In this document: positions 35,180 to 46,340 of the stretch, piece after piece | Layout of the letters: the number at the start of each line of letters is the position of its first letter | How positions within the stretch are numbered: position 1 is the stretch's first letter | Source: Cyanophora paradoxa | Lineage: Eukaryota > Glaucocystophyceae > Cyanophorales > Cyanophoraceae | DNA length: 49,875 nt | Reading direction: 5' to 3' | Assembly: GCA_004431415.1 (NCBI GenBank) | Contig: QPMI01000654.1 | Location: 7,501 to 57,375, forward strand | Translations under genes and position numbers: made by a program | Notes under the pieces: model-generated | Told to the model about the DNA's origin: nothing | What the model saw: the letters and a program-made list of their open reading frames with translations, nothing else | Database searches by the model: none

Positions 35180-35439
35180 ATATATGTATATACGTGGGCC
35201 TTTGTGAAGCGTTGAGCTCTCGAGCTTGCCCCTTCGCTGTCAATGCATTGTTAACCCTCGGAGGTTGCATGAGTCACGCGTCGCGGAGGTTTGGGTGTTA
35301 TATTGCGATCAGGTACACGCTGCACTAACAGGGGGGCTAGCACTAACCGACGCGGGGAGTAACAGCCGGTGTACCCCTCGGGGGGCCTCCCGGCCTCTAA
35401 CGATGCTCAGGCTCTAACTGAATGCTGTACCCCCCGCTG
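35180..35439. other. Spacer between element 5 and the gene island
   Basis: A non-coding spacer. Two partly complementary words, TAACAGCCGGTGTACCCC near 35361 and GTACCCCCCGCTGTTA near 35428, could form a hairpin just beyond the stop codon of the minus-strand gene and may mark its transcript end. Confidence 0.4.
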
Positions 35440-36174
35440 TTACTGCCCGAACCTTCCGAACTTGCGTAATTCGGCCTCGCCCTGTACCCAGTGGCTGGTG
35501 TCGTCCATCCATTCGCGTACCTCCCTCTGACGCTTGAGTGACTCACGCTGCTCGGGGTAGGGGAGGGGGGCCTTCGAGGCGGGGTGGGGAAGGGGTACGG
35601 TGGCAAAATTCAGCCACTCGGGGGTATGCCGAATTCGCCGTGAACGATCCTCTGCGGTGTGAAATACCGGTCGCTGCTCACGGCCAAGTGGAAGAACGCG
35701 CTCCTGAGCCCGGAGAGGAAGCGTGGTTGCATGAATGGCTGCTGGAGGGACTCGTCGCGCCAGGGGGCTACGAAATCAATGATACGCTGCTGTACCTGCG
35801 CGGGCAGGGCAAGGATCTGGCTCTTGCGGTTCGCAAAGGCCGTCCACAGCGCTTGCAGGTCGGCCCAATCGCCGTTCAGATCCCTGCGTTCGCGCCTCAG
35901 GTACGATCTCGGGTTCTCTGTCATACCCATCAAGCCCGCGGCCCTGATCATCTCCCTGTCCGGGAGCTCTCGCTCGTCGTGGAATTCGTCTCTAATCCAG
36001 CGCACAAGGTAGAGCACGCGCTCCATGAAGTTCTCCGCCGGCGAGCCGCCCCTGAGGACGTGCGCCTCCCTCCAGCACTGCGTTCGCATCCTCCAAGTCC
36101 ACGTTCCGCTGTCGAATCTCCCCGTCCAGGTCGCCGTTGTTGTACAGCACGTCGGACTCGCGTGTTCGCGCCAT
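35440..36174 (-). CDS. Island protein A1, paralogue of A2 (frame interrupted)
   Basis: The start is MARTRESDVLYNNGD at 36174. The body includes FMERVLYLVRWIRDEF and ILALPAQVQQRIIDF, and the end is VREWMDDTSHWVQGEAELRK with TAA at 35440. Two single-base losses (about 36060-36090, and in a C run near 35625) break the frame; without them it would be about 245 residues. The C-terminal REW...W..GEAE.RK block and the ILxLPxxxxxxIxxF segment match its neighbour A2, so the pair arose by duplication. Predicted mostly helical and soluble. No family was recognised and no introns are seen. Confidence 0.6.
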
Positions 36175-36208
36175 GCTCGCGGCTCGGTGAGAATTTATAC
36201 CTGTACCC

Positions 36209-36919
36209 CTACTCGCGGTCGGGGTACCTGTCGCCGGGCATCAGCCTCGCGCGCTTCCGCATCTCCGCCTCCCCGGGTAGCCAGTTCTTCGGGTCGTTGC
36301 TCCACTCCTCCCATTCGCGTATGTCCCGTCTGACGTCACGCGGGGCGGGGGCGTTTATCGGTGGGGCGGGCGGGGCTGGCAGGGCCTGGCGCGGGGGGTT
36401 GAGGCCCCTGTTCCACGAGTACTCGGGGTACTCTTCCCATCCCAGGGGTACCAGATTCATCGGAATTGGCTCAACTTCGAATTGGGGCTTTTTGACGTGA
36501 TAATCATAGTTTGTGACATACGCCGTCACAGCCGAGCGCAAGCGCGAGAGGTCGCGCAAATTTACGTCGTCCCATTGCGAGTCCCTTGCCTTCGCGTACC
36601 ACTCGAGGATTTGCATGCGAATGTGGTCCGGGAGGGTCGAGAGTATGCTGAGCTTGGAGCCCAGGGCGAACCAGATGCGCTTGAACTCGTCGATAATCCT
36701 GCCCTCGTCGTGGCTCCGAACGTAAAGGGCCCCGCCAGAGTTGTAATGCGTGTCTAGCCACCCTGCCCGGGCCAGCTCTAGCACCGGCCAGGGTTGGCGC
36801 TGTCGATTCGGTCGCGAGGCCTGCTCTACCACCCAGCGTCTAAGGTCCTTGACCTGATCTATGAACTGTGCGATCACGTCCCTGGGCGCTTCCTCTGCAT
36901 CCGACATTTGCAATTGCAC
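36209..36919 (-). CDS. Island protein A2, intact paralogue of A1
   Basis: An uninterrupted 236-residue frame. MSDAEEAPRDV (four residues in) is an alternative start. It contains IIDEFKRIWFALGSKLSILS, DHIRMQILEWYAKARDSQWD, a proline-rich hinge (PPRQALPAPPAPPINAP) and the shared C-terminal motif REWEEWSNDPKNWLPGEAEM. It lies 35 bases upstream of A1 on the same strand and is divergent from the YqaJ-type nuclease with only 38 bases between start codons, which suggests a shared promoter. Function unknown. Confidence 0.75.
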   Translation of the reverse strand: MQLQMSDAEEAPRDVIAQFIDQVKDLRRWVVEQASRPNRQRQPWPVLELARAGWLDTHYNSGGALYVRSHDEGRIIDEFKRIWFALGSKLSILSTLPDHIRMQILEWYAKARDSQWDDVNLRDLSRLRSAVTAYVTNYDYHVKKPQFEVEPIPMNLVPLGWEEYPEYSWNRGLNPPRQALPAPPAPPINAPAPRDVRRDIREWEEWSNDPKNWLPGEAEMRKRARLMPGDRYPDRE

Positions 36920-36957
36920 ACATCAAGAAATTCTAAACGCTACTGCGAGGCTACGCT

Positions 36958-37613
36958 ATGCATACCGATACAAATTGCGAGACTTTGCAACAGGGGAGCG
37001 CAGCGTGGCACGCGGCGCGCCGTGAAAAACTAACTGCATCTAATTTTGCGGCTGCGTGCGGCATAAACCCCTGGAAATCCAGGGCCCGCCTGTGGGCGGA
37101 GCTAAGCGGGATAGCGGAGGAAAACAACTTTGACAACCCTGCCCTAACCTATGGGCATGACTATGAGCCCTCGCGGTCTCTCTCTACAAAACGTCGAACA
37201 ACAACGTGGACGTGCAACATACTGGATTGCACGAACATAAGGAACTGCCCTTCCTGGCGGGCAGCCCGGACGGGCTGATTGGAAGCGATCGTATACTTGA
37301 AATAAAATGCCCCTACAAACAAGAACTCTACGAAAAGGTCCCAACTTATTACATGCCCCAGCTCCAGGGCCTGCTGGACATAACGGGCCGCGAGTGGGCC
37401 GAACTTTTTTGCTTCACTCCTCTGCGCGTGCAAACGTGGTACGTCAGACGGGACGAGAGGTACATCAAGCTCATGAGGAAGTGCTTACATCTATTTTGGA
37501 TGCACGTCAAGGAGGGCACGCCGCCCGAGCCCTACAGCGATCGAATGAAGTCAGAGAACCTCAGCGAGGAGCAGGCGGCGCTGCGCGAGTTTAAGTCGTA
37601 CGCCCTCCTCTAG
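36958..37613 (+). CDS. YqaJ/lambda-exonuclease-type nuclease (one frameshift)
   Basis: A DNA end-resecting exonuclease of the PD-(D/E)XK superfamily, as found in phages and large eukaryotic DNA viruses. Visible motifs are QGSAAWHAARREKLTASNFA (the N-terminal family signature), NPALTYGHDYEP, then LPFLAGSPDGLI with the catalytic Asp and ILEIKCPY with the E-x-K. The C-terminus includes YMPQLQGLLDITGREWAELF and a helical tail. The frame changes once near 37170-37195, explained by the loss of one C in GAGCCCTCGCGG. The expected length is about 217 residues, normal for the family. It has no introns. Neighbouring A1/A2 and the P-loop gene suggest a replication/recombination module. Confidence 0.85.
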
Positions 37614-37670
37614 TGTCCGGACCTTTCCAATACTCTATATGATTATTGGGAGGGTCCGACACGGTCCGGA

Positions 37671-37796
37671 CACGTCTCTTGGTCAGACTACTTCTGTCCC
37701 AGGTCTTTGGAATCCAGGTCGTGTCCGTGTCCGGACGTGTCAAGAGACGGACACGTCTCTTGGTCAGACTACTTCTGTCCCAGGTCTTTGGAATCT
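37671..37796. repeat. Direct repeat pair of 46 bp (79-bp period)
   Basis: ACACGTCTCTTGGTCAGACT followed by ACTTCTGTCCCAGGTCTTTGGAATC occurs at about 37671 and 37750. GTCCGGAC and GTGTCCG words surround both copies. It lies between the 3' ends of the nuclease gene and the large minus-strand gene and may act in transcript termination or as an origin-type iteron. Confidence 0.8.
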
Positions 37797-37859
37797 TAAT
37801 ATAAATTTTCCCGGGACCCGGGACAGGGCTTGGTCGGACTCACCGTAGCTTGGTGTAGC

Positions 37860-40800
37860 TCAGGCCCAGGCCGGGTAGGCGAGTCTGTAATGAATCAGAC
37901 CGCGCAGGATTTGGTTGAGCTGCTCGGTGCAGGGGGGCGGGAAGGCGAGGCCGCGGAGGGCCATAGAGACGTAGCGGAAGGGGTGGGGAGGCGGCCCCTG
38001 TTATCCCACATGGCGTCCACTATGGCGTTGTGGACCACTTGCTCTGGGAGGGCGGGACGGGCCTGCGCGCACCGTTTCAGGGCCCTCAGCAGCCCTCGAA
38101 GATGTTGGAGTTGGCGTGCACCAGCGGGAGGGAGGGCTGGGACGGCGGCGGCGAGCCCGGGCCGAGCCCTGGGTGGCGAGGGCCTGCGAGGGCGCCGGCT
38201 CCAGCTCCATCTCGAACATACCGCCCTCGACGTCGACGGTCACGGGCGGCGAGGCCGGGATCGCGCCGGCCTGCTGCGTGGCGGGGACCTGAGCCGAGAA
38301 GTTCTCGAGCCGCCACTCGCGGCAGCCCTGGCACTCACCTGGACGAAGACGGTGCGGTTGGCGACGGGCGGCGTCGGCAGGGCCTGCGCGGGGGCGTCAC
38401 TTACAGAAGCCGAAGGCGCCGGCCTTGTGGGGCGGGGCGTCGGGGTCGCGGGGCGTGCTATAGGCCTCCGAGCCCTCCGATTCAGAGTCACTCACCGGGC
38501 TGAGAGGGTGGGGTGAGAAGAGGCCGAGGCGGGCCTTCTTGGCGGGCAGGAGGTGGGAGCCGTTGAGGGCGCAATCGGCGCGGTGGGCACACCTCTCTCC
38601 GTAGGTGGGGCAGAGGGCCGGGGCCGAGGGCGCCGGAGCCAAGGACGCCGGAGCCGAGGACGCCGGGGGCTGGAGGAGGCGGTGAGAGGGGCCGAGGAGG
38701 AGAGGAAGGGGGAAGGGCGCGGGCACCGGCGCCGGGACGAGGCCCTCCTCCAGCAGCCGCATCTGCGCCTCCTTCGCCTTCTCGTCGATGCGGGCCTCGA
38801 ACGTCGCCCAGTTGAAGCCGACGGCGTCCGCCTCCGCCAGCTCGGGGAGGCCGTGCTCGTCGAACGCCAGCGCGGGCCGCCCGCTGAAGCCGAACGGGGC
38901 GGGGGGCGAGAGCGCGTTGTCCCCGACGCCCCAGACGGCACTGAACGCCGTATCGTCCCAGCGCGCCTCCGCCTCCGCCTGGCCCTCGTCCCTTGCCTCG
39001 TCCACCTCCTTGGCGGAGAGCGACCCGATCTTGATGATGGAGGCCTGGATCAGCACAAACTCGCGCTGGAAGAATTGGACGAGCGGGATGGTAACTGCGG
39101 GAGAGGGGTGAGCGGGGAGAGCGCGGGGCGCAGGCCAAGGGCGGGGGCGCAGGCCAAGGGCGGGGCGGACGCACATTCGATGCCGTAGGCCACCTCCTTG
39201 ATGTAGCGGCCCCGGCGGCCGATCTCCTTGGCCAGCATGCTGCACTCCTTGCGCGCCGGGTGGCCGTGGCCCACTCCATGGCGATCATCGCCTTCGCCAG
39301 ACGGACGCCCTCGATGTGCCACTCGTCCATCAGCGCCTCCAGCTTGGCGCAGATGCGCATCCAGAAGAAGACGCGCTTGAGCTTGTCGCGGTCGAATTCG
39401 GCGTCGCCGCTCTTGCTGCCCCAGTCGCGCAGGTCCGTCTCCTCCGCCTTCTTCACCTTCTCGTACCAGCACTTGATCTTCTCCGCCTGGCGCTGGAACT
39501 CGTCCGCCCGCGCCGTGAGAACGTCCGACTCCTCCTGCGCTCCGAGGGCCCGGGGTCAGGGAGGAGAGGCGGGCTAAGCGGGGCGGCGGCGGACCGTGTG
39601 CGAGAGCTCGCCGACGATCACGGAGATGGCCGCCGAGAGGATCTCACGGGCGCGGGCCGGCCCGTTTGGGTGGCCCTCGCGCAGAACCTCCTCCAGCTTC
39701 AGCACGGCCGTCCGCGCGAGATCGCGGTGGCGCTGGCGGGTCTCGTCGCTCCGGCCCTGATCCACGAGAAGCTGGAGCTGGGGCCGCATGCCGGAGTCGC
39801 AGACGCTGGCGTACTTCAGAAGGGCCGCGCAGGAGAGCACCTTCTGCACGCTGACCAGCCAGTACGCGTAGCCAGCGGGCTCTCCGCGCTCGGGTTCTCC
39901 CCGACCTGCGGACGCGACCTTAGCGCGCGCAGGGCAGGGAAAGGGGAAAGGGCGGGCTCTCGCGCACGTAAATGTCATCGGCGCAGGAGAGGAACATGTG
40001 ATCAACGACGTCGAAGAAGCCGCCGGACGGGAGCGTGCCGACGCCGTGGTACGCGCCTTGGATGGTCTCGCCGGCGCAGATGCCGGCCTGGACGGTGACG
40101 GTGTACTGCGAGGCCGGCGGCCCTCCTTCACGTAGACGAAGTTGAGGTCGTACTTCTTGGCGTACGTCGGGTTGATGCGCTTGGTGACGATGACGTAATC
40201 GCACCGAACGCCGAGGCCGGACGGGCTGGCCTTCTCCTTCTCCGTCACCGACGCCAGGCACTGATCCCGCGCGATCAAGAGCTGCAGCGGCCCGCGCGTG
40301 AGCAAGCGCGGGCACGCGAGCGCAGGGAAGGGCCCTCACCCCGTGGGCGCCGCCGCTGCCGGATTTGAGGTCCGCGAGGAACTCCTTCTGCTCCGGAGTG
40401 CCGGAGAAGATCGCGCGCGGATGGAAATCGCGATGGAGCGCGATGCTGTTGAAGCAGCCCGCCGCCGCATTGTCGGACATCAGCAACAGCGCCACATCGC
40501 CGTGCGTGAAGCCGTACTTCGCCTTCACATGCTCCGGCAGCTCGTGAATGCTGTAAGGCACGATCTGCGCGCGGGGCACGCGAGCCGGGGCATGTGAGCC
40601 GGGCCGAAGCGGTGCGGGCGAAACCGCGAACCTCGTTGAACTTATTCACCGGCGTGAACTGGCCCTTGGTCTTCAAGCGCTTCGGGTGGCCGTCCGTGTT
40701 CTGGATCTTCTTCAGCCCGCCGAACGGCTCGAAGCGCGGCACGCCGGCCGAGTTGAACACGCTATCGCAGGTCATCGCGTTGAGCGCCTCCTCCGCCGAC

Positions 40801-40883
40801 AGGCTGCCGAGATCGCGGGCTATGCTGTCCTGCTCGCCGGGCTGCTGCTGCTTCGCGCACGAGCGGAAGGTCGCCGCCTGCAT
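37860..40883 (-). CDS. Large island protein of unknown family, multi-exon (~900 aa)
   Basis: The start is MQAATFRSCAKQQQPGEQDS at 40883. Exons follow down to a C-terminus LNQILRGLIHYRLAYPAWA with TGA at 37860. Convincing introns include about 40284-40338 (GTGAGGG...GCTGCAG) and 39917-39970 (GTGCGCG...CCGCAG). Readable segments include HRDFHPRAIFSGTPEQKEFL, VIVTKRINPTYAKKYDLNFV, GAYHGVGTLPSGGFFDVVDH, WLVSVQKVLSCAALLKYAS, a helical stretch near 39420 (FDRDKLKRVFFWMRICAKLE) and NWATFEARIDEKAKEAQ near 38800. A GGG run near 40120 seems to have lost one G. I do not recognise the family. Its size and place next to replication genes make it a candidate structural or replication protein of the island. 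Confidence 0.5.
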
Positions 40884-41186
40884 CGCGAGTGTTACTGCCC
40901 GCGATGTCTCAACGGATTCCGTTCAACGTCGTACCCCCGCTGGCTTGTTCCCTCCCAACTCGCGAAGACTCAGACTTGAAGCCCGCTTCCCCCCCCTCAA
41001 AATGCGTACCCCCTTGGGCTCGAACCCCGGTCGGTTTCTCGCTTTTTTTTGACTGCCCAGTCCGGCGATGCAATGCAGGCCGCTCGTTCAAATCGGCTGG
41101 GAACTTGGCGCCAGAACCTTCGCAGCGCGCGCAGCACTCCCAGCAGAGCGCGCGCAGCACCGGCGGCAGCATCGGCGGCAGCAGCA

Positions 41187-42890
41187 TGTCTCGGCTCGCG
41201 CTCCCTCCGGAGATCCCGGCTAAGCTGGCGAAGAACACGCTGTACGACGTTCTCTGCGTCGGCGACAGCTTCGGCGTCGATTGGACGGTTTTCGAGGCCG
41301 GCATCAGCGACCAGGCGAAGGAGGCGCAGGCGCGTGCGCTGGAGGATGGCATGCAGTTCAGCCCGAGCAGCAAGGATGTGCTGCGCAAGACCGAGCTGGC
41401 CGAGCGCAAGCGCAAGCTCGCCGCGGCGCGGACTTTGAACGCCGAGGGTGCCCCCGGCCCGTCGGTGCAGTTCTCCATCGACTCCGTCCTGTCGCGGCTG
41501 CGGCTCGCGGAGGTGCTCGCTGCCTCTTTCTCCCTCACGCGCCCGGCTCGCAGCGGCTGAGGCGCCGCCGCGCTCGCAGGACGCGGACGTGCGGGCGATG
41601 CACGCGGCGCTGAACATGACGGAGGAGAACTTCGACACGCCGAGCAAGCCGAAGCCCGGGCGCGATTCCGACGCCCGCCGGCTGTTCGCGGCGCAGCGCC
41701 TGCGGCTGCTCATGGGCGCCGTGCCCCGGCACATCGCCAAGGGCGAGTGGCGCACGATTGGCCTGCTGGCGGGCCCGGAGGAGTTCTACTTCAACCGCAT
41801 GGCGGAGGCGGCCGGGCACCTGCTCTGGCTGCTGGTGCTCAGCTCGGACCCGGCCTACAAGCCCGAGGTGCGCCCCAGCCGCCCGTGCAGCCGCGGCCGC
41901 CCCTCCCCGCCGACCCCCGCCGGCCCGCAGATGCTGGCGAAGGGCATCATGGGCATCGAGGTGCGCTGCATCAAGAAGAACAGCCGCGACTTCATCACGC
42001 GCCACGAGAGCTCGGCGGTCTGGGGCGAGCGGCCGGACACCGGCGTCCTCACCGACGCCTACGCCATCCGCATCGTGCTGGAGGCGGCCTGCCGGACGTG
42101 CCGGGACCGCCACGGGCGCCAGGGCATCTGCGCCTTCGACCTGGTTCCGGAGTTCGAGGTGCCCGGCGTCACCATCGGCGACCGCGTGCAGGTGCGCCGT
42201 TTCTATTTGGATGCTATTTAGATGCTATTTAGACTATTTAGATGCTATTTAGACTATTTAGATGCCATTTAAACCCCTCGCAGGTCATCCGGCGGTGCTC
42301 GATGCCGGACTCGTACGGGCGCCCCATGATCCACGGCGCCGTCAAGTACGTGGTGCCGCGGCGCACCCTCGCCTCGCCTTCTTCGTCCCCGTCTTCGACA
42401 AGGCGGCGGCCGCCGCCGCCGCCGCCGCCTCCCGCCCCGCCCCATGCTCGCGGCCACGGAGTCCTCGGATTCCGGCTCGGATTCCGAGGAGGAGCGCGAC
42501 GCCGAGGCCGCCGCCGCGGCCCGGGCGCTGGACTTCACGGAGGAGGAGCTCGAGCGGGCGCGGAGCCTGCCGCGCGCCGGCCGGGAGATGACCGCCGTCT
42601 TCAAGGCGGCGATCGGCGAGGCGACGGCCTCCGCCTCCGGCGACGGGGCCGGAGTTAGCAAGATCACGGCGGAGGGCCTCGCGCGCGCCATGCGCGTGGC
42701 CCAGGCCCAGGCCCAGGCGAAGGCAAGGGCAAGGGCAAGGTCGCCTACATCAACCTCAAGTTCGAGAAGGAGGACGTGCCCGCCCCGGCGGCGCGGCGCG
42801 ATCTCGGCGAGCAGATGGAGGCGGCGGCCCCAAGGCGGCCGGCCCGAGCCGGCCGGTGCGCCCTCCCACCCAAAATTCTGAGCCTAGGGC
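41187..42890 (+). CDS. Island protein with N-terminal FEA-AKEAQ motif, multi-exon
   Basis: The start is MSRLALPPEIPAKLAKNTLY. Exons are joined by clear introns: donor near 41511 (GTGCTC...CTCGCAG), 41868-41930 and 42192-42283. Segments include VDWTVFEAGISDQAKEAQAR (shared with the opposite-strand gene), FDTPSKPKPGRDSDARRLFA, EEFYFNRMAEAAGHLLWLLV, a CRTCRDRHGRQGIC cluster that could bind zinc, and RRCSMPDSYGRPMIHGAVKY. It then continues, with probable one-base losses, into an Ala/Glu-rich tail ending near KVAYINLKFEKEDVPAPAAR. The third intron contains an 11/22-base repeat. Function unknown. Confidence 0.5.
42192..42283 (+). other. Intron containing GATGCTATTTA repeats
   Basis: Between GTGCGCCG and CCCCTCGCAG, GATGCTATTTAGACTATTTA-type units repeat about five times. 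The AT content is strikingly higher than in the flanking exons. Confidence 0.7.
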
Positions 42891-42908
42891 GTTCCGGCGC
42901 CGCAAGGA

Positions 42909-43676
42909 ATGACCCTGCCCACAGAGGAGGAGCTGGAGGCCGAGCGCGAGATGGAGGAGGAGGCCGCGCTGGCGGCGGCGGCGGACGCGAAGGCGGCGCG
43001 CGAGCTGGAGGTGGCGGAGGAGTACGCGATGGAGCTGGAGCGCGAGCGCGAGCGCGAGGGCGAGGCCGACGCCGAGCTGGCGGCGGCGGCGGCGGGGGAC
43101 ACCTTCGAGCCCGAGCCCCCCGTCGACGAGTTCTACCCCCTCCCGCCCTCCCCCTCCCTCGAGTACGCCCCGCCGCCGCCCGTGGAGGAGTTCTCGGACG
43201 ACGAGCCCGGCGACGCTGGCCCCAGGCCGCCCCTCGTCTCCCCCCGCCGCCCGCCCGCCCCCGTGCCCCCCGCCAGCCCCGCCGCCTCCGACGTCTCCTG
43301 GCGCCCGAGCGGCAACCCCTCGGCCTTCAGGGACTTCAGCCCGGTGCGCCTCTCGCAGGTCCCGCCGCCGGCCCGCATGCCCCCTCCGCCCCCTCCGGCC
43401 CCTCCGGCCCCTCCGGCCCCTCCGGCCGCCCGCGCCGCGCCCCGCTCCCGCCGGCCCAGCAGCGGCGCGAGCGCGAGCGGCAGCTGCTGCGCGATCAGCG
43501 GGCGGAGGCGGAGGCGGACCACGACGACGGCCAGGCGTCGGAGAGCGACGGCGAGCCCCCGCGCGCCACCAGGCTGAGCTGGCGCGGGCGGAGCTGGCGG
43601 CGCAGCCGCGCGAGGCGCCCGAGATCGACATGTCCAAGTACGACGACGTGACAACGTACAGCAAGGACAACAAGTC
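42909..43676 (+). CDS. Acidic, proline-rich island protein
   Basis: ATG 42909 (MTLPTEEELEAEREMEEEAA) opens a strongly acidic Glu/Ala coiled region, followed by Pro/Ser-rich sequence and a second charged helix ending near EAPEIDMSKYDDVTTYSKDN. At least one frame change occurs around 43450-43570. The upstream GTGCGCC...CGCAAG near 42855-42905 may be an intron joining it to the previous gene. It may equally be the N-terminus of the P-loop protein that follows. No family was recognised; it looks mostly disordered. Confidence 0.4.
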
Positions 43677-43689
43677 AAGAAGGAGCGGC

Positions 43690-46291
43690 CATTCAGGATG
43701 CGCTCCGCCTCTTCGTCAAGAACAACGTGCGCCCCGCCCCCTTAGCTGCGCGCCCCGCCCCTTAGAGGCCGGAGGCGGCCGTGGCCCAGCTGCTTAAGGC
43801 GCTGGGCCGAGCCGCCTTCGGCCGGTGCGCCCCCCTCCCGCGTTCGAACCCCGCTAACCCCTTTTGCCGGCGCAGCGGATCGTGCGCCAGAGACCCTACG
43901 GCCCGAACTCCCCGCCACCTTCTACGTCGAGCTCCCGAACTCTTCGTGTACGACAAGGTCAGCGCGAACAGGCACGCCGGGCGCGGGACGATGAAGGAGG
44001 TCATCCAGCTGCTGGCGATGACCTTCCACAAGACCTACGAGTCCAACCCCGGCTCCTTCGAGTTCACCTTCTCGAAGGAGGTGCTCTCGGGCGGACGCGC
44101 ACGTTCGTGGAGGAGTCCCTCCAGCTCGAGGACGTCTGCCCCGAGATGCCCGTCATCCCGGCTTCGCCTTCGCCTGCGACACGCGTGCGCCGCCCGTACC
44201 CTGCGCCCGCCCCGTACCCCGCCGACGCCCCTTGCGCAGATTTCGTGGTGCGGGCGCCGCAGGACAGCACGGGCAGCGCCTGCGTCCTCGTCATGACGCA
44301 CGAGGAGGCACGGAGCGGTACGCGGGCTACATGAACACCTGCTACATCCAGGGGCGCCTGCCCGCGGGCATCGAGGAGGCGACCGAGACCTGCGACTGGC
44401 CCACCGTGTACGGCATGCTGCACCCCTTCATGCCCAACGTCGTCAAGCACCTGGCGGACAACGGCTACGTGACGGCCGACGAGTTCGGCTACGCGGCGGC
44501 CGTCCTCTACGCCTTCAACCTCGTCGGGCCGTGGAACTTCTGCGACAAGCCCGTCTTCGACCGGAGCCGCGCGCGGAGATCGAGCCGCCGTCGAGGGCGC
44601 CATGCTGCAGTACTGCGGCATCATCAAGGGCCAGTCGGGCACAGGCAAGTCGATGGTGACGCAGATCATGACGGAGTGCCTGCCGCCGGGCCGCGTCTGC
44701 GTCTACCGCCCCTCAAGGGCTCGGCCTTCTCGGAGCACGGCGCGAGGAGGCGATCTGCATGGTGATGCGGAGGCCTCGACCCTAAGGCCTGCTCGGAGGA
44801 GGAGCTCAAGATGCGCTCCGGCGACGCCTACTCCGCAACTTCAAGAACGTCCGCGGCGACGATGTGCGCACCAAGGCGACGCGCAAGGTGCTTGTCATCG
44901 TCTGCAACAGCTTCCGCAGGTGCGCCCGTTCCCCTGCCCCCCTTCCCTTCCCCGGCGCCCTTTCTCACTTGCCCCGGCGCAGCTCGAGAACCGCATGCTC
45001 GAGTTCTTCGCCCGCGTCGTCCTGATCCCCCTCGACCACAAGCCGGCCAAGAAGCGCACCTACTCCACTCCGACATCCGCGAGAACGAGCTGCCGGCGCT
45101 CATGGTCGCGGCCTTCACCTTCGCGTGGAAGATCATCCACGCGCTCTCCGACGGCAAGGCCTCCTGCATCCAGGCCTTCGAGCCGGCGTGGCTGCGGGCG
45201 CAGCGCCTCGGCTTCTGGCAGGAGACGGCCTCCTGTCCCCTCACCCGCTTCATCATCGCCCACTGCGCCGTCGACCCCACCACCTACGTCGCCGCCCCGA
45301 ACACGGAGGGCTACATGACGAGCGTCGCGGGCATCGTCGAGTACATCGCGCGCACGGAGGCCCCGACACCTCCGCCGCCGTCGGCGCCGACATCGAGAAC
45401 GGCCGGCTGGACGAGACCCTCGCCGGCTTCGGCTCCTGGTGCGCCCCTACTCCTACAAGCTCGGCGGCGTCTGGCAGACTACATCCGCGGCATCGTCCCC
45501 AAGGCCCCGCTCTCCCTCGGCGAGAGCCAGCCGGCGCTGGAGGCGATCGCGATCCCCGTCGCCCAGTTCAAGGACCCGGCGCCCGACGTCGGGCCCTTCC
45601 TCGTCAAGCCCCACACCAAGGGCAAGGGCAAGCGCACCCGCAACTCGGCGCCGGCCTTCCTCCGCCCCAGCCCCCGCCACGGCCCCCCAGCAGCGCCCCG
45701 GCCAGCAGCGCATCGACGAGATGCTGCCGCGCCAGGTCCGGCCCCGCGTACCCCCGCCTTCCCTCCCGTACCCCCCTCCCCCGCCCCCTCCTGATCCAAG
45801 GCAGGGTACCCCGACGAACGGCGGCGCGGGCCCGAGCGGCTACGGGAGCTCGGCCTCCTCCGCGAGCGCCGACGGCCCCAGCCCCCTCCCCGCCCGGCGC
45901 CGTCCTCACCGCGATCCAGGGCTTCGGGGCCAGCAGGAGGCCGAGCGGCGGGCGCTGGCGGCGCGCCAGGCGCGCGAGGCGGAGGAGCGGCGCCAGGCCC
46001 TCTGGGCCAGCGCCTGCAGGCCACCATCGCCTTCCGCGCCGAGCTGGACTCCGGCTTCCGCGCCGGCCAGATCGCCGGGGCGGAGGCCTCGGAGCGCTGG
46101 CGGGCGTTCGAGGCGGAGTCGGCGGGGCTGGCGAAGGGCCTCGGCTACAGCTACCGGCGCGTGCCCGTGCTCAAGGACTACGCGTCGGCCGCGGCGCGGG
46201 AGGCCTCGCGGGCGGAGATCGACGCGGCGGAGGAGCAGGCGGCGCGCGAGGAGGCCGAGGACAACGCGCGCTTCCGGCACCTGCACCACTG
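43690..46291 (+). CDS. P-loop NTPase resembling SF3/D5-type helicase, multi-exon
   Basis: After an N-terminal region (ELFVYDKVSANRHAGR, IQLLAMTFHKTYESNPGSFE, and a helical block MLHPFMPNVVKHLADNGYVT) comes a Walker A loop GQSGTGKSMV at about 44629. VLVIVCNSFR then precedes an intron (44920-44982) and LENRMLEFFARVVLIPLDHK, the layout seen in SF3/D5 helicases, where a strand ending in Asn (sensor 1) is followed by an Arg-rich helix. The C-terminal part carries AWLRAQRLGFWQETASCPLT, a low-complexity Pro/Ala linker and a charged helix, with TGA at 46289. Several single C losses (for example near 44715 and 44832) break the frame. The likely role is replicative DNA unwinding for the island. Family membership is inferred from motif order only. 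Confidence 0.5.
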
Positions 46292-46340
46292 AGGCCCGAG
46301 GCGGTATTTTTTCTCAACCCTCCCTCAATTCGGTCCCGCG

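Noticed and set aside
37830-39188. Long plus-strand frames opposite the large minus-strand gene
   Set aside because: They are GC-rich shadows: Arg/Ala/Gly-rich composition, no splice logic and no recognisable segment, while the minus strand has coherent exons.
40995-41110. Possible tRNA from GGGGTTCGAGCCC (-) and CGTTCAAATCGG (+) words
   Set aside because: No A box at the expected distance and no acceptor pairing; the words fall in a promoter-like spacer.
45700-45740. PCNA-interacting (PIP) box QQRIDEML in the P-loop protein
   Set aside because: It has the Q-x-x-I spacing, but the two terminal aromatic residues are Met-Leu, so the match is too weak.
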